A DNA stretch of 64,000 bases, from contig NZ_CP046266.1 of NCBI RefSeq assembly GCF_009720625.1, positions 1,807,501 through 1,871,500 on the forward strand, read 5' to 3'. Positions 16,976 to 26,951 of this stretch are shown piece by piece. Positions within the stretch are counted from its first letter, which is position 1. Each line of letters opens with the position of its first letter. The notes under the pieces are model-generated. The model had not been told where the DNA came from. It ran no database searches and saw nothing but the letters and a program-made list of their open reading frames with translations. The stretch is from Metabacillus sediminilitoris. GTDB taxonomy: Bacteria > Bacillota > Bacilli > Bacillales > Bacillaceae. A program made the translations under genes and the position numbers.

Positions 16976-17342
16976 AATGATGTCCTCCTATTTTCCATTT
17001 ATTCATAGTATTATCCTTTTTTGTTTTGATTTATCAATGTATTGTAAATTCAGCTATGGCAGGTTCAAAGAAAGGTGACTTAAAAGGACGGAATGTGATG
17101 AGGTGTGGTGTGGTGTGGTAAACCTTGGATAATGATTTATTAATAAACTATCTTCAAATTGGCGACACGTATATCATGCCAGATGCAGTGAGCAAGAACG
17201 TTTAGTCATGATGTAACTGTACTTCTGAATCACCTAATTCATTAACTGTTTAGTCTGGTTTCTTCCTAACCTACTAAAAAATCAATATACCCAGCAAAGT
17301 TAGGTAGTACATTGATAACACAATATTGTCTTTGGGAAGGAC
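16976..17342. other. Intergenic stretch without a recognisable gene
   Basis: It contains the upstream region of the RNase J gene (ribosome site near 16983-16988) and a GGTGT simple repeat at about 17101-17120. I see no conserved coding frame, RNA fold or promoter that I would defend. Confidence 0.5.
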
Positions 17343-17384
17343 GGAAAAAACAATAACCTCCTTCGTTCATATGTCAGAAGGAGG
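17343..17384 (-). terminator. Terminator of the chemoreceptor gene
   Basis: On the minus strand CCTCCTTC/GAAGGAGG (17357-17364 and 17377-17384) is followed by a T-run (plus-strand A-run at 17345-17350). Confidence 0.85.
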
Positions 17385-17411
17385 TAAGAGTCAATGAATG
17401 TATTGGTATGT

Positions 17412-19136
17412 TTACTTTAACTGAAAATTTTTCACCTGATCATTCAAATTCTCTGCTAATTGTGAGAGCTGGATGGCATTTCCTGAGATTTCTTCCATCG
17501 ATGAGTGGGTTTGCTTGACAGAAGAAGTCGTTTCTTCAACACCTGCAGCTGATTCTTCGGAGATTGCGGCAATCTTTTCAATGGAATCATTCATACATAT
17601 TGAGTTTGTTGAGATCACTTCTAAGTTTTTTGAAATAACCGATATTCTTTCAACCATACTGGACACTGAAGAGTGAATCTTACTAAAGGCTTCTCCAGTT
17701 AATTGAATTTGACTGCTGCCATTTTGAACTTGGTCATAGCCTTCTTCTAACGAGTGAACGATATCATGTGATTCATGTTGGATGTTATCAACAATTTCCG
17801 TAATATCCTTGACAGAAGTCGTAACCTGGACGGATAGCTTTCTTATTTCATCAGCAACAATCGCAAACCCTTTCCCATGTTCACCTGCTCTTGCAGCTTC
17901 AATTGCGGCATTAAGTGCAAGCAGATTTGTTTGACCTGCGATGGAGTTGATCACATCGACTAATTTTGTGATTTCTTGTAATTGTTGGTCTAATACTTGA
18001 ACTTTTTGTACGGAGTTATGAACAATGCTATTAATAAGTTCCATTTGATGCACGGATCCTGACATATACTGGATGCCTTCGTTAGCAAGCTCTAACACTA
18101 CGTTTGATTTCAGCGAAATTTCTTCTCCATTTTGATTAGCTTCTTGTATTTTTATTGAAAAGTTATCCATCTCTTGAGCTAATAGTCTAGAAGCGTCTGC
18201 TTGTGTATCAGCCCCATTTGAGAGCAATTGCATGGTAGCAGCAACTTGTAAACTACCTTGTTTCACTTCATTTGAAGAGTGTGTTAATTCTTCGCTATGT
18301 CGTGAAACAGAACCAGCAACATTGGAGATGTTAGAGATCATGTCTCTAAGATTTTCTCGCATTTTATCAATCGCAACCGATAAATTCCCTATTTCATCTG
18401 AGCGCTTGATTTCCATTTTAGCTGTTAAGTTTCCTGCTCCAACGTGCTGCACTTGCCTCGTTAAATCTTTTAAAGGTTTTAATAGATAATAGGTAAAAAA
18501 GAAAATAATCACACTGCTAATGACAAGAATTAGGACCGTTATCATCATTAATGTTAGCTTATTTTCATCAAGCTGTTGATAAACCTTCGTTGCATCAAGG
18601 TCAGCTCCCATAATCCCAATCACGTCACCTGTTGAATTTTTTATTGGAACATAGGCTGACACCGTTCCGCCCCAGTTTTGCGAAAAAGTCATATCAACCT
18701 GCATGGATTCTGTTTCAAACGTCTTCACAATCGCCGGAAATGTAGCTATTTCCTCCTCAACATCACCCAGCAGCGATTCATCTTCACTGCCTACAGGCAT
18801 TCCATCAACCATATAATAATACTGATATGTCCCATTTACTTGTTCACGTGACATTGTGTATAAATAGGTCAACCCTGTTGTCTCACGTAATTCATTTAAT
18901 TGTTCTCTTAATTGATAATATAAATCTGTTTCCCCAGAATCTAATGTAATTTCTTCGTATTTCTCCACATCAATGCCATCAACTGCTTGTTGAACAATCG
19001 TTCCTGCAAGCTGACTAACCGTATCCTTTACGAGATTAGCAGACACCGTATGACTTATATAGGCGAGAATGATACAATTTGTTAGAACAATTAACGAAAA
19101 AGTAACTAACATTTTAATTCGTAAACTTCTTTTCAT
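17412..19136 (-). CDS. Methyl-accepting chemotaxis protein
   Basis: A 574-residue transmembrane receptor. TM1 spans about residues 8-32. An extracellular sensor domain (about 33-192) carries [20 protein letters not shown] and a [11 protein letters not shown] end typical of Cache-type pockets. TM2 spans about 194-216, followed by a HAMP domain. The long coiled-coil signalling domain has the conserved tip [20 protein letters not shown]. It signals through CheW/CheA to the flagellar motor. A GGAGGAA site precedes the ATG. It is a single gene; the ligand is unknown. Confidence 0.93.
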   Translation of the reverse strand: MKRSLRIKMLVTFSLIVLTNCIILAYISHTVSANLVKDTVSQLAGTIVQQAVDGIDVEKYEEITLDSGETDLYYQLREQLNELRETTGLTYLYTMSREQVNGTYQYYYMVDGMPVGSEDESLLGDVEEEIATFPAIVKTFETESMQVDMTFSQNWGGTVSAYVPIKNSTGDVIGIMGADLDATKVYQQLDENKLTLMMITVLILVISSVIIFFFTYYLLKPLKDLTRQVQHVGAGNLTAKMEIKRSDEIGNLSVAIDKMRENLRDMISNISNVAGSVSRHSEELTHSSNEVKQGSLQVAATMQLLSNGADTQADASRLLAQEMDNFSIKIQEANQNGEEISLKSNVVLELANEGIQYMSGSVHQMELINSIVHNSVQKVQVLDQQLQEITKLVDVINSIAGQTNLLALNAAIEAARAGEHGKGFAIVADEIRKLSVQVTTSVKDITEIVDNIQHESHDIVHSLEEGYDQVQNGSSQIQLTGEAFSKIHSSVSSMVERISVISKNLEVISTNSICMNDSIEKIAAISEESAAGVEETTSSVKQTHSSMEEISGNAIQLSQLAENLNDQVKNFQLK

Positions 19137-19418
19137 TAAGATTTTTCCTCCAACAATTAAACTAGTAAGCGATATGTATTGTATATGTATTAAAATTTAT
19201 ACTATCATAAAATAGGAAAATAAAGAAAAAATTGAATAAATAGGTAAATTATTGCTATTGAATAATGGGAAAAAAGATGTTTAAAAAGTGGTTACATGTC
19301 ATCTTAAAAGTAGAGGAAACTTTTTCACAAAAAGCAGGGAGGATATACCAATTACCTTATAAGGAATGGTATAGGATTGTGTTCTTATAGATATCATGAT
19401 GAGAGCAGGAAAACAATG
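19137..19418. other. Intergenic stretch without a recognisable gene
   Basis: AT-rich spacer holding the promoter region of the chemoreceptor on the minus strand. No frame with a ribosome site or recognisable product was found. Confidence 0.5.
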
Positions 19419-19449
19419 AAAAGACTGTTATCATTGACTACAGTCTTTT
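19419..19449 (-). terminator. Terminator of the small membrane-protein gene
   Basis: A 10-bp stem AAAAGACTGT/ACAGTCTTTT with an 11-nt loop, ending in a T-rich tract on the minus strand. Confidence 0.7.
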
Positions 19450-19459
19450 ATAAGATCAA

Positions 19460-19963
19460 TTATATAGTTGTATTTTTTGAATCACCGTCAGCCGTCTTTC
19501 TAACCAGTTGGATAATAAGACGAACAAATAAAAAAGTAGCATTAATTGATAGAAACGAATACTTCCAATTCCATGATTTCTTATATTTAATCAAATCAGT
19601 GTTCCTCTCAAACCAAGTTTCAATAATGGTCATCGGAATACTGAAAAGCAAGACTTTAGAAATGACACCAACAAGGTTGGATTTCTTTGTTAATTGATTA
19701 AAATAGATACAGCTTAGCGGAAAAATAAGATAATTAAATACTACACTTATATCGAAAATTTTAAATAAATTATAGGGGTACTTAACAAAGCCTTTTTTCA
19801 CAACAAATGTATCAATAAATGAAGAGAAATAGCCCTTTAAAAAAAAGACAAGTAACCAATCTTTCATGTCATGAATTGGTTTTTTGCGAACAAGAGGCAA
19901 AAAAATAACCATGCTAAATATTAATAGTCCCTTTAATACAAACTTTTCAAATGTATGTCCCAA
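19460..19963 (-). CDS. CBO0543-like membrane protein
   Basis: A 167-residue protein with about five hydrophobic segments. KDWLLVFFLKGYFSSFIDTF, then VKYPYNLFKIFDISVVFNYL and IPMTIIETWFERNTDLIKY, match the CBO0543 family layout, including the acidic residue and WFERNT-type loop. The start is TTG at 19963 with AAAGGAGG 8 bp upstream; no ATG fits as well. Role unknown. It is divergent from the SRPBCC gene. Confidence 0.65.
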   Translation of the reverse strand: MGHTFEKFVLKGLLIFSMVIFLPLVRKKPIHDMKDWLLVFFLKGYFSSFIDTFVVKKGFVKYPYNLFKIFDISVVFNYLIFPLSCIYFNQLTKKSNLVGVISKVLLFSIPMTIIETWFERNTDLIKYKKSWNWKYSFLSINATFLFVRLIIQLVRKTADGDSKNTTI

Positions 19964-20059
19964 CTGATTGCCTCCTTTATTGTCATATTTTAACCAATAT
20001 CCATAAAAAAATGATGAATGGGCAATAAATTAATTTTCCAAAAAAGGATGATGAAGCAA

Positions 20060-20497
20060 ATGAACAACCTGACAAAATTTAAAATTGAAAAACCTGCAAA
20101 TGAAGTATTTGAAGCATTCGTAGACCCTGAAAAAATCGGGAATTTTTGGTTCTCATCAAGCTCTGAGAGATGGGGAAAAGGGAAAACTGTTACGTTAAGA
20201 TATGATGAATATGATGCTGTGGTGGATATAAACGTAATCGAAATGGAATTACATAAGAAAATTGTGTTCAAATGGGGGCCAAGTGATGATGAACATACAG
20301 TTACGATTACACTGACTGCTATGGATCATGTCCACACAATCATTGAGGTGAAAGAAGAAGGTTTTCATGAAAATGATGAAGGACTCATACATGAATTAGT
20401 CGACAATAAAGAAGGCTGGGTTTACATGTTGACCTGTTTAAAGGGTTATTTAGAATGTGGTATTAGTACGTTAAGAGCTGGCATCGTAAAGGAATGA
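20060..20497 (+). CDS. SRPBCC/AHSA1-domain protein
   Basis: A 145-residue START-like protein. FKIEKPANEVFEAFVDPEKI, FWFSSSSERW and VFKWGPSDDEHTVTITLT match the AHSA1 (Aha1 C-terminal-like) fold, which binds hydrophobic ligands. Function of bacterial members is mostly unknown. ATG 20060 is preferred because AAGGATG lies about 9 bp before it; the longer frame from 20018 lacks a ribosome site. It ends with a terminator shared with the convergent pseudogene. Confidence 0.8.
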   Translation: MNNLTKFKIEKPANEVFEAFVDPEKIGNFWFSSSSERWGKGKTVTLRYDEYDAVVDINVIEMELHKKIVFKWGPSDDEHTVTITLTAMDHVHTIIEVKEEGFHENDEGLIHELVDNKEGWVYMLTCLKGYLECGISTLRAGIVKE

Positions 20498-20534
20498 ACT
20501 TTTAGTGGCTTTTGGGTACTTTCATAACGAAAAA

Positions 20535-20569
20535 AAAGACCTTGTTGTCGGTGAACAAACAAGGTCTTT
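20535..20569 (+). terminator. Terminator after the SRPBCC gene
   Basis: A 12-bp stem AAAGACCTTGTT (20535-20546) with AACAAGGTCTTT (20558-20569). An A-run precedes it, so it could also serve the opposite strand. Confidence 0.85.
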
Positions 20570-20574
20570 CGTAT

Positions 20575-21035
20575 TTATTGGCTTACTATTTGTATACCCT
20601 TCACAAGAAATTCTGTTTGTCTTTTGTCTGTAGTAAGAACGAAAACATCAATTTGGGATGACTCGCTTTCCAAAGCAAAGGGCAGTTCTAATGTTTCCAG
20701 TTATCAGAGAGTTCTGTATCTACGTTTTTTTCTTTCATAAAACGGCCTCTTGCATCGGTTTCTTCGATTTTTAATAAAACCTTTTCTTTCCCCCTAAGAG
20801 TGATGAGATAGTTAATCGTTTTTGTTGAGAATTACTTTTTTGGCGTATAAACAATCCCTTCACCTGCTTTTTCACCTTTTGTTTCAACCTTGTATTCATC
20901 AGTATTTACTTCTGTAATTGTAGCGCCAACACCGAAGAACTTACTTTTTTGCTTACCTTCATTTGCTGATAATAGGCTTTGGGAGGGCAGAAACAATAGC
21001 GCGAAAACGAAGCTTGTGATAAAAAAATTCATCAT
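20575..21035 (-). pseudogene. Broken gene for a small secreted protein
   Basis: The intact first part encodes a signal peptide (MMNFFITSFVFALLFLPSQS) and about 45 mature residues ending IVYTPKK. A TAA stop at codon 68 interrupts a frame that continues without a break into STKTINYLITLRGKEKVLLK and TDARGRFMKEKNVDTELSDN. A second lesion near 20698-20705 shifts the frame. The rest (ELPFALESESSQIDVFVLTT... IQIVSQ) runs to a TAA at 20575-20577. The parent would be about 150 residues. I do not recognise the family. Confidence 0.7.
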
Positions 21036-21385
21036 TTCATCAACCTCCTATTCCTTTAAAGGGACAGGCCTTTTTCATTTGTCTTTTATATCAATAACTA
21101 CTGACAATTTATGAACCTGGCTTTAAGCCGCTACTCATAGTATGGTGATTAAACGAATAAAAAATAAATCAAAATAAAACAGCGTTTGTTTTTATGAATG
21201 AAAAATTTCTACTATTTCATTTTTCCTCTAAAACAATCCACTATTTATAAAATGGTAGTAACGAAGAGCACAGTAAAATACTTTGTTACATATTAAGATT
21301 AATGACCCTTTATTCTTCATACATAGGTCACTTCAAAAGTGGGAAGAATACACATAAAATTGTATCTTTTTTGGAGGTTCGAATA
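21036..21385. other. Intergenic region upstream of the first DUF3231 gene
   Basis: It holds promoters for the pseudogene (minus) and the DUF3231 gene (plus), AT-rich throughout. No convincing sigma-A boxes or conserved element were identified. Confidence 0.5.
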
Positions 21386-22408
21386 GTGGAGAAGGAGATA
21401 GATAAGCAAATTAATCTTACGTCTGCTGAAATATCCCAGCTCTGGGCTACATATATGAATGATAGTGCAAGTATTCCTGTTTTATCTTACTTTCTGGAAA
21501 AGGTTGAGGATAAAGAAATAAAGCATTTAATTAAATACGCTTTACAGTTATCTCAATCACATGTGCAAAAAATTGCAGATATATTTAAGGGGGAAAACCA
21601 TCCTATTCCTTATGGTTTTAACATACATGAGGATGTAGATTTGACAGCATCTAGATTATTTACTGATAGTTACTATTTAAATTTTATTCACAATATGTCT
21701 AAAATAGGTCTTAATGGTCATGGTATGAGTTTATCCATTTCTGTAAGGAAAGACATTACTGAGTTATTCAAGGAATGTCTTACAGAGACAATCCATTTAT
21801 ATGAAGTATCAAAGGATATGCTGCTGTCAAAAGGTCTATATATCAGGTCTCCTTACATACCGAAACCTGCGAAAGTAGATTTCATTAAAGATCAAAGTTT
21901 TCTATCAGGATTTTTTGGAGAGAAACGACCACTCACTGCTCTGGAAGTGACTGCTTTATATTCCAATTTACAAAGGAATGCTCTAGGTGTAGTAACCATG
22001 ATAGGTTTTGGGCAGGTCTCTAGGGAAAAAGAGGTAGCAAAGTTTTTAAAGAGAGGGAGAGATATTGCTCGAAAACATTGTGAAATATTTGGAGGACATT
22101 TGAAAAAGGATTTACTTCCAGCTCCGATGACATGGGATTCCGATGTAACAGACAGCACACATTATGTATTTTCAGATAAGCTCATGATGTTTTTTACGAC
22201 GATCCTAATTGGCTTAGGTGTCCAATATTATGGTCAGAGTATCGCTATAAGCCCTAGAAGAGATTTAGGGATTATGTATAATCGATTAACAGCAGAAATA
22301 CAGCTTTTCTCAGAGGATGGGGCTAACATTATGATACGACATGGATGGCTCGAGGAGCCTCCAAAAGCTCCTGATCGAGATGAGCTAGCAATGAAAAATA
22401 AACATTAA
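21386..22408 (+). CDS. DUF3231 family protein
   Basis: A 340-residue all-helical protein made of two similar halves. Each half has a helix ending in a His-containing segment, a P-x-P turn (HPIPYGF; LLPAPMTWD) and an LFTDSYY/FSDKLMM block. This is the DUF3231 tandem layout, predicted to form ferritin-like bundles. Function is unknown; members are common in spore-forming Bacilli. The GTG start at 21386 is chosen because GGAGG lies 8 bp before it, while the longer frame from 21302 has none. A diverged relative is at 25861-26910. Confidence 0.82.
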   Translation: MEKEIDKQINLTSAEISQLWATYMNDSASIPVLSYFLEKVEDKEIKHLIKYALQLSQSHVQKIADIFKGENHPIPYGFNIHEDVDLTASRLFTDSYYLNFIHNMSKIGLNGHGMSLSISVRKDITELFKECLTETIHLYEVSKDMLLSKGLYIRSPYIPKPAKVDFIKDQSFLSGFFGEKRPLTALEVTALYSNLQRNALGVVTMIGFGQVSREKEVAKFLKRGRDIARKHCEIFGGHLKKDLLPAPMTWDSDVTDSTHYVFSDKLMMFFTTILIGLGVQYYGQSIAISPRRDLGIMYNRLTAEIQLFSEDGANIMIRHGWLEEPPKAPDRDELAMKNKH

Positions 22409-22421
22409 CTTCCATTGTAAG

Positions 22422-22455
22422 CCTTACTGTATTCAAACAGTAGGTTTTTCTTGTT
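22422..22455 (+). terminator. Terminator after the first DUF3231 gene
   Basis: CCTTACTGT pairs with ACAGTAGG (one bulge) around a 6-nt loop, followed by TTTTT. Confidence 0.7.
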
Positions 22456-22574
22456 TTTGATTGATAGGATTGGTTACATACAGTCCGTCTATTCACAAAC
22501 GCATCATGAATTCCTTTCTTCCTGAGAATACTAAAACATGAATCTTGAGATTTCATGACAGGAGGATGAAAGAT

Positions 22575-24365
22575 ATGAAGAATAGTTTTCAACGATATGA
22601 AATGAAAAAGCTAAACCCTCAAAACGATGAGTTTGCCATCATCCTCTACATAGATAACGATCATTTAACAGAGTTTGCAAATGAATTAGGCACTGAGCCG
22701 GCATCTAGTGAAAATATTACTTTTATGGCGAAGCAGATTATTAAAGAACGGTACGCGAATCTAAGGGTTACGATGGTGAAGGTTGTTGTTGGAGGAATGG
22801 TCGTTAGCTCCATCCCGCTTACATTAGATAAAAATTCTGCACATGCTGAGGAGAATACATCAGCAGAAACGCAAATGGATCATACAAACAATATTCATTA
22901 CATTGTTTCCTCAGGTGATACACTTTGGAAATTATCCGTAAAGTTTGGAACAACGGTTGATGCTATCAAAAAAGCAAATAATTTATTATCTGACAGCTTA
23001 AAATTGAATCAGCAATTAATCATTCCAAAGGCGTTTCATACAGTGGAAACAGGAGATTATTTAACGGTTTTGGCAAAAGAATATGGCGTACCTGTACATG
23101 CGATCAAGGAAGCAAATCATCTCACAACGGATGCAACACGTCTTGGTCAAATTCTGATTATTCCTCACGTAATGGGGAATCAAACGAGCGAGCCGGCACC
23201 CGCTGTGACACAGCCTCCTCCACAAACACAAACATCTATGTATACTGTTGTTTCCGGAGACAGTTTATCTGTCATTGCCAAACGTTTTGGCACAACAGTT
23301 GAGGTATTGAAAGCGTTAAATGGATTACAAACAGATGTATTGAAAATTGGTCAAACATTAACAATACCAGCAGGTGCTAATGGTCCTTCTGAACCAATAA
23401 CACCTGCCCAAACTGAGGCGCCAACTGTCACAACAACGTACCAATATACAGTTGTGGCAGGAGACAGCTTATGGGGAATTGCAGCAAGACACAATCTTGC
23501 AGTCGATACTTTACGAAGCACAAATCATTTAACAAGTGATGTTTTGCAAATTGGGCAAATTCTTGTTATTCCTGGAGGTGAAGGAACAGTTGCCACACCA
23601 GCACCGCCACCTGCAACAGATTCAAGGATCACGAGTTATACAGTCGTATCTGGTGATTCATTATCTGTTATCGCTAAAAGATTCAATACAACTGTAGATC
23701 AAGTAAAACAAGCGAATCAATTAACAACTGATGTAATTCGTGTTGGACAGGTTTTAACAATTCCAACAGGTCGAATTGCTCCCGCTAATGAACCAACAGC
23801 AGCACCTAATCCAACAAGTGATGTAATAGGGATCCAAAAAAACCTCCAAACACTCGGCTATTATACGGTGCCGACAATGACTGGAAGATATGACTCAGTA
23901 ACTACCCTGGCGGTCAAAAGCTTCCAAGCTGATTACCTGCTTCCAGTGACAGGAACTGTAGATGATACAACAAAAACGGCCATCGAACATGCCATTGTCA
24001 AAAAGGCGTTAATCAACGACACAATAAATTACCTTGGAGTTCCGTATGTATGGGGAGGAGCAACACCATCTGGCTTTGATTGTTCAGGATTTGTTTATTA
24101 CATGTTCAATCAACATGACGTGAACATGTCCCGCAACACCTCAGCAGGTCTTTATAAAACAGGAATAACCATTCAACGAAGTCAATTACAGCCTGGTGAT
24201 CTTGTATTCTTTGCCGTCAATACAACTGGAACGATTACACATGTTGGCTTTTACATGGGTGATAATCAGTTTATCTCAGCGACAAATTCGAAAGGGATTG
24301 CACTTTATTCGATGGATAACAGCTATTGGAGTAAATATTATGTTGGTGCGAAGCGGGTATACTAA
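22575..24365 (+). CDS. LysM-repeat NlpC/P60 cell-wall hydrolase
   Basis: A 596-residue exported peptidoglycan hydrolase. It has an unusual N-terminal stretch of about 65 residues before a hydrophobic segment (VKVVVGGMVVSSIPL) and an AHA-type cleavage site near residue 91. Five LysM repeats follow (each YTVVSGDSL...IP-like), then a PG_binding_1 domain (IGIQKNLQTLGYY) and an NlpC/P60 domain. The catalytic Cys is in GFDCSGFVYY and the His in THVGFYMG. NlpC/P60 enzymes cut D-Glu to DAP bonds in stem peptides. Start 22575 has GGAGG 9 bp upstream. Single gene with its own terminator. Confidence 0.9.
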   Translation: MKNSFQRYEMKKLNPQNDEFAIILYIDNDHLTEFANELGTEPASSENITFMAKQIIKERYANLRVTMVKVVVGGMVVSSIPLTLDKNSAHAEENTSAETQMDHTNNIHYIVSSGDTLWKLSVKFGTTVDAIKKANNLLSDSLKLNQQLIIPKAFHTVETGDYLTVLAKEYGVPVHAIKEANHLTTDATRLGQILIIPHVMGNQTSEPAPAVTQPPPQTQTSMYTVVSGDSLSVIAKRFGTTVEVLKALNGLQTDVLKIGQTLTIPAGANGPSEPITPAQTEAPTVTTTYQYTVVAGDSLWGIAARHNLAVDTLRSTNHLTSDVLQIGQILVIPGGEGTVATPAPPPATDSRITSYTVVSGDSLSVIAKRFNTTVDQVKQANQLTTDVIRVGQVLTIPTGRIAPANEPTAAPNPTSDVIGIQKNLQTLGYYTVPTMTGRYDSVTTLAVKSFQADYLLPVTGTVDDTTKTAIEHAIVKKALINDTINYLGVPYVWGGATPSGFDCSGFVYYMFNQHDVNMSRNTSAGLYKTGITIQRSQLQPGDLVFFAVNTTGTITHVGFYMGDNQFISATNSKGIALYSMDNSYWSKYYVGAKRVY

Positions 24366-24380
24366 TACTTTAAATGATTG

Positions 24381-24409
24381 TGGGCATCCAATGTTGATGC
24401 CCATTTTTT
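24381..24409 (+). terminator. Terminator of the NlpC/P60 gene
   Basis: TGGGCATC/GATGCCCA with a 7-nt loop and a six-T run. Confidence 0.93.
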
Positions 24410-24474
24410 ATCACTGAACCATGCCCCGTGAGACTGAATGTTTTATTTATCAGTTTGTGAAGTTTTTAAAAATA

Positions 24475-24560
24475 TGAAAAAACCCCCCGAAGCTTCGGAA
24501 GGGCTCATGTTAAAAATGTGGCGACCTTTGCAAGACGAAAAGGGCAATCAGATAAAATGA
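24475..24560 (-). ncRNA. Candidate minus-strand small RNA ending in a terminator
   Basis: Read on the minus strand, the self-complementary CCGAAGCTTCGG (24487-24498) followed by GGGG and TTTTTT (plus A-run 24476-24482) forms a terminator with no minus-strand gene in front of it. Upstream is a C/U-rich segment with GATTGCCCTTTTCGTCTTGC. A CATACTA box lies at 24577-24583, similar to sporulation sigma-F/G -10 elements, but I see no -35 at standard spacing. A decayed gene end is an alternative. Confidence 0.35.
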
Positions 24561-24658
24561 TTTTATTAAAAGTTTATAGTATGTTAAGAAAATATGTTAT
24601 CAACTATACATTGTTCGATAGCTTTCGGTCATACCAAAGCTTGTAGGAGGGATTTTTT

Positions 24659-25717
24659 ATGGAAATTGGCATAAGCACGTTTGTCGAAACAACACCAGAT
24701 GTAGAAACAGGTAAGGTCATAAGTCATGCTCAAAGGATACGAGAAGTTGTCGAGGAAATCATTCTGGCCGATCAGGTAGGGTTAGATGTTTTCGGTGTCG
24801 GGGAACATCATCGTAAAGATTATGCGGCATCCTCTCCTGCAGTCGTCCTATCTGCAGCAGCATCACAGACGAAACGGATCCGTTTAACAAGTGCGGTAAC
24901 AGTCCTATCTTCAGCAGACCCAGTCCGAGTGTTTCAGGACTTTGCTACGCTTGACGCAATCTCGAATGGACGAGCAGAAATCATGGCGGGGCGCGGTTCG
25001 TTTATCGAATCTTTTCCACTGTTTGGCTATGATTTAAAAGACTATGATGAGCTGTTCGAGGAGAAGCTGGAGTTGTTGTTGAAAATACGGGAGTCGGAGA
25101 AAGTGACATGGAAAGGCGGACATCGCCCGGCGATTCAAAACCTCGGTGTGTACCCGCGCCCTGTTCAGAATCCTTTGCCGGTATGGATTGGCAGCGGTGG
25201 TAATTCTGATTCTGTTATCAGGGCAGGACTTCTTGGACTGCCTCTCGTTCTAGCCATTATCGGCGGAAGTCCGCTCCAATTTGAGCCGCTCGTACAGTTA
25301 TACAAAAAGGTCGCTGCACATGCAGGTCATGACATCTCCAAATTGCCTGTTGCATCACATTCACATGGTTTTGTGGCCGAAGAGACCGAAGTAGCAGCAG
25401 ATAAGTTTTTCCCGCCGACCCAACAGGCCATGAATGTTTTAGGACGTGAGCGCGGTTGGGGTTCATACACTCGGGCAAGCTTTGATGCAGCCCGGAGCTT
25501 TGAAGGAGCATTGTATGTTGGTGATTCAAAAACAGTTGCCGAAAAAATCATTCACCTTCGAAAAAACGTCGGTATCACACGCTTTATGCTTCACGTACCG
25601 GTTGGAACAATGCCTCATAATGATGTCATGAAATCCATCGAATTGTTAGGGCAAGAAGTGGCACCGATGGTTCGCAGTGAAATAGCAAAATGGGAAGCTG
25701 AGGGGGAAGGGAATTAA
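24659..25717 (+). CDS. LLM-class flavin-dependent oxidoreductase
   Basis: A 352-residue TIM-barrel luciferase-like monooxygenase. [40 protein letters not shown] and [20 protein letters not shown] are typical of the group, which uses FMNH2 or F420. The substrate is unknown. GC content and codon choice look higher than in the flanking genes, a possible sign of acquisition. GGAGGG precedes the ATG. A short decayed copy of codons near 25058-25103 is found at 37171-37215. A strong terminator follows. Confidence 0.88.
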   Translation: MEIGISTFVETTPDVETGKVISHAQRIREVVEEIILADQVGLDVFGVGEHHRKDYAASSPAVVLSAAASQTKRIRLTSAVTVLSSADPVRVFQDFATLDAISNGRAEIMAGRGSFIESFPLFGYDLKDYDELFEEKLELLLKIRESEKVTWKGGHRPAIQNLGVYPRPVQNPLPVWIGSGGNSDSVIRAGLLGLPLVLAIIGGSPLQFEPLVQLYKKVAAHAGHDISKLPVASHSHGFVAEETEVAADKFFPPTQQAMNVLGRERGWGSYTRASFDAARSFEGALYVGDSKTVAEKIIHLRKNVGITRFMLHVPVGTMPHNDVMKSIELLGQEVAPMVRSEIAKWEAEGEGN

Positions 25718-25726
25718 CCACTATCC

Positions 25727-25758
25727 AAATAGCTTGGAATTTATTCCAAGCTATTTTT
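25727..25758 (+). terminator. Terminator of the LLM oxidoreductase gene
   Basis: A 14-bp perfect stem AAATAGCTTGGAAT (25727-25740) with 25743-25756 and TTTTT. Confidence 0.95.
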
Positions 25759-25860
25759 ATTGTTCTAACAATCGTTTCGATTCTGTAAAATTTTAGGATT
25801 CCTCTAATATTTTAACGAAAGATACAAATAATAGTCTTATTAATAGCTTTGGAGGATAAC

Positions 25861-26910
25861 ATGAATAAGAACTCATTCATCGAAAAACAAAACGCTGAGT
25901 GTCAACTACACAAGCAGTTATCTTCTTCGGAATTAGCTGACTTATTTAACAATTATCTTGGTGACTCTTTGTTTAGTTGTATGTTTCAACACTTTCTTCA
26001 AGTTGTAGAAGATGAAGAAGTTAGAAAGTATGTTGATTATTCTTTATCAATTTCAAGTAGGCATGTTCAAGAAATTCAAGCTCTTTTTAAGAAGGAACAT
26101 ATTCCAGTTCCTGTTGGGTTTGGTGAACAGGATATTCGAAAAGATGCACCACGCCTTTTTAGTGATATGTTCATGGTTTTTTATATTGTTCAGATGTCGA
26201 GTTCGGGGTTGTATACTTATGGAAATGCTTATTCATGTTCAACACGACAAGATAGTATGAATTATTTTCGAAACTGTTTAAATGATACAGCCGAAATTTA
26301 TGAAAAAGGCGTTCATTTATTACTTGCAAAAGGTATGGACATTAGTTTTCCAATGATCCCCTATCCGAAAAAAATTGATTTTGTCGAGAAAAAATCCTTC
26401 ATTTCCATGATTACAGGAAGGGATAGACCACTAACAGCCAATGAAATAAAGCATTTGCAATATAACATAAATTCAAACATATTAGGAAAATCTCTTATGC
26501 TAGGGTTCAGTCAGGTGGCATCTTCAGATAAAATTCGAAGCTATTTTCAAAAAGGTGCTCAACTATCCAGCAATCAAATCCAAAGCTTTGCTGAACATTT
26601 AATCAATCAAGACCTCCCTGTACCTAAGGTGTTGGATGAACATATTACAGATTCAACGACATCTCCTTTTTCAGATAAACTCATGATGTATCATAATTCA
26701 TTAGCAGGAAGTATAGCAGTCCAAAATTTCGGTGCTGCCCTTTCACAAATGTTACGACATGATTTAGCAGCAGAGTTCGTGAAATTAATACCGTTAATTG
26801 GAAAATTTAACAATGACGGCTTAAACATGATGATTGAGAACGGATGGTTTGAAGAACCATTTACAGCAGCTGATCGAGAAGCACTTGCGAAATCTTCAAA
26901 TAGAAATTAA
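25861..26910 (+). CDS. DUF3231 family protein (second copy)
   Basis: A 349-residue tandem DUF3231 protein. Half-site signatures HIPVPVGF with RLFSDMFMVF, and LPVPKVLD with SPFSDKLMMY, align with the protein at 21386-22408, and both end in GW.EEP....DRE.LA. ATG 25861 is chosen because GGAGG lies 6 bp before it. Function is unknown for the family. It is 41 bp upstream of a membrane-protein gene with which it is probably cotranscribed. The two paralogues are separated by the LysM hydrolase and the LLM oxidoreductase. Confidence 0.82.
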   Translation: MNKNSFIEKQNAECQLHKQLSSSELADLFNNYLGDSLFSCMFQHFLQVVEDEEVRKYVDYSLSISSRHVQEIQALFKKEHIPVPVGFGEQDIRKDAPRLFSDMFMVFYIVQMSSSGLYTYGNAYSCSTRQDSMNYFRNCLNDTAEIYEKGVHLLLAKGMDISFPMIPYPKKIDFVEKKSFISMITGRDRPLTANEIKHLQYNINSNILGKSLMLGFSQVASSDKIRSYFQKGAQLSSNQIQSFAEHLINQDLPVPKVLDEHITDSTTSPFSDKLMMYHNSLAGSIAVQNFGAALSQMLRHDLAAEFVKLIPLIGKFNNDGLNMMIENGWFEEPFTAADREALAKSSNRN

Positions 26911-26951
26911 TCTGATCACTTTAATTAATAAAGAAAGTAGGATTAGAAAAT

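Noticed and set aside
17096..17120. GGTGT tandem repeat as a regulatory element
   Set aside because: It is a short simple repeat with no dyad, promoter or neighbouring feature to connect it to.
19377..19697. Plus-strand coding frame of about 100 codons
   Set aside because: It lies antisense to the CBO0543-like gene, has no ribosome site and reads through a terminator stem.
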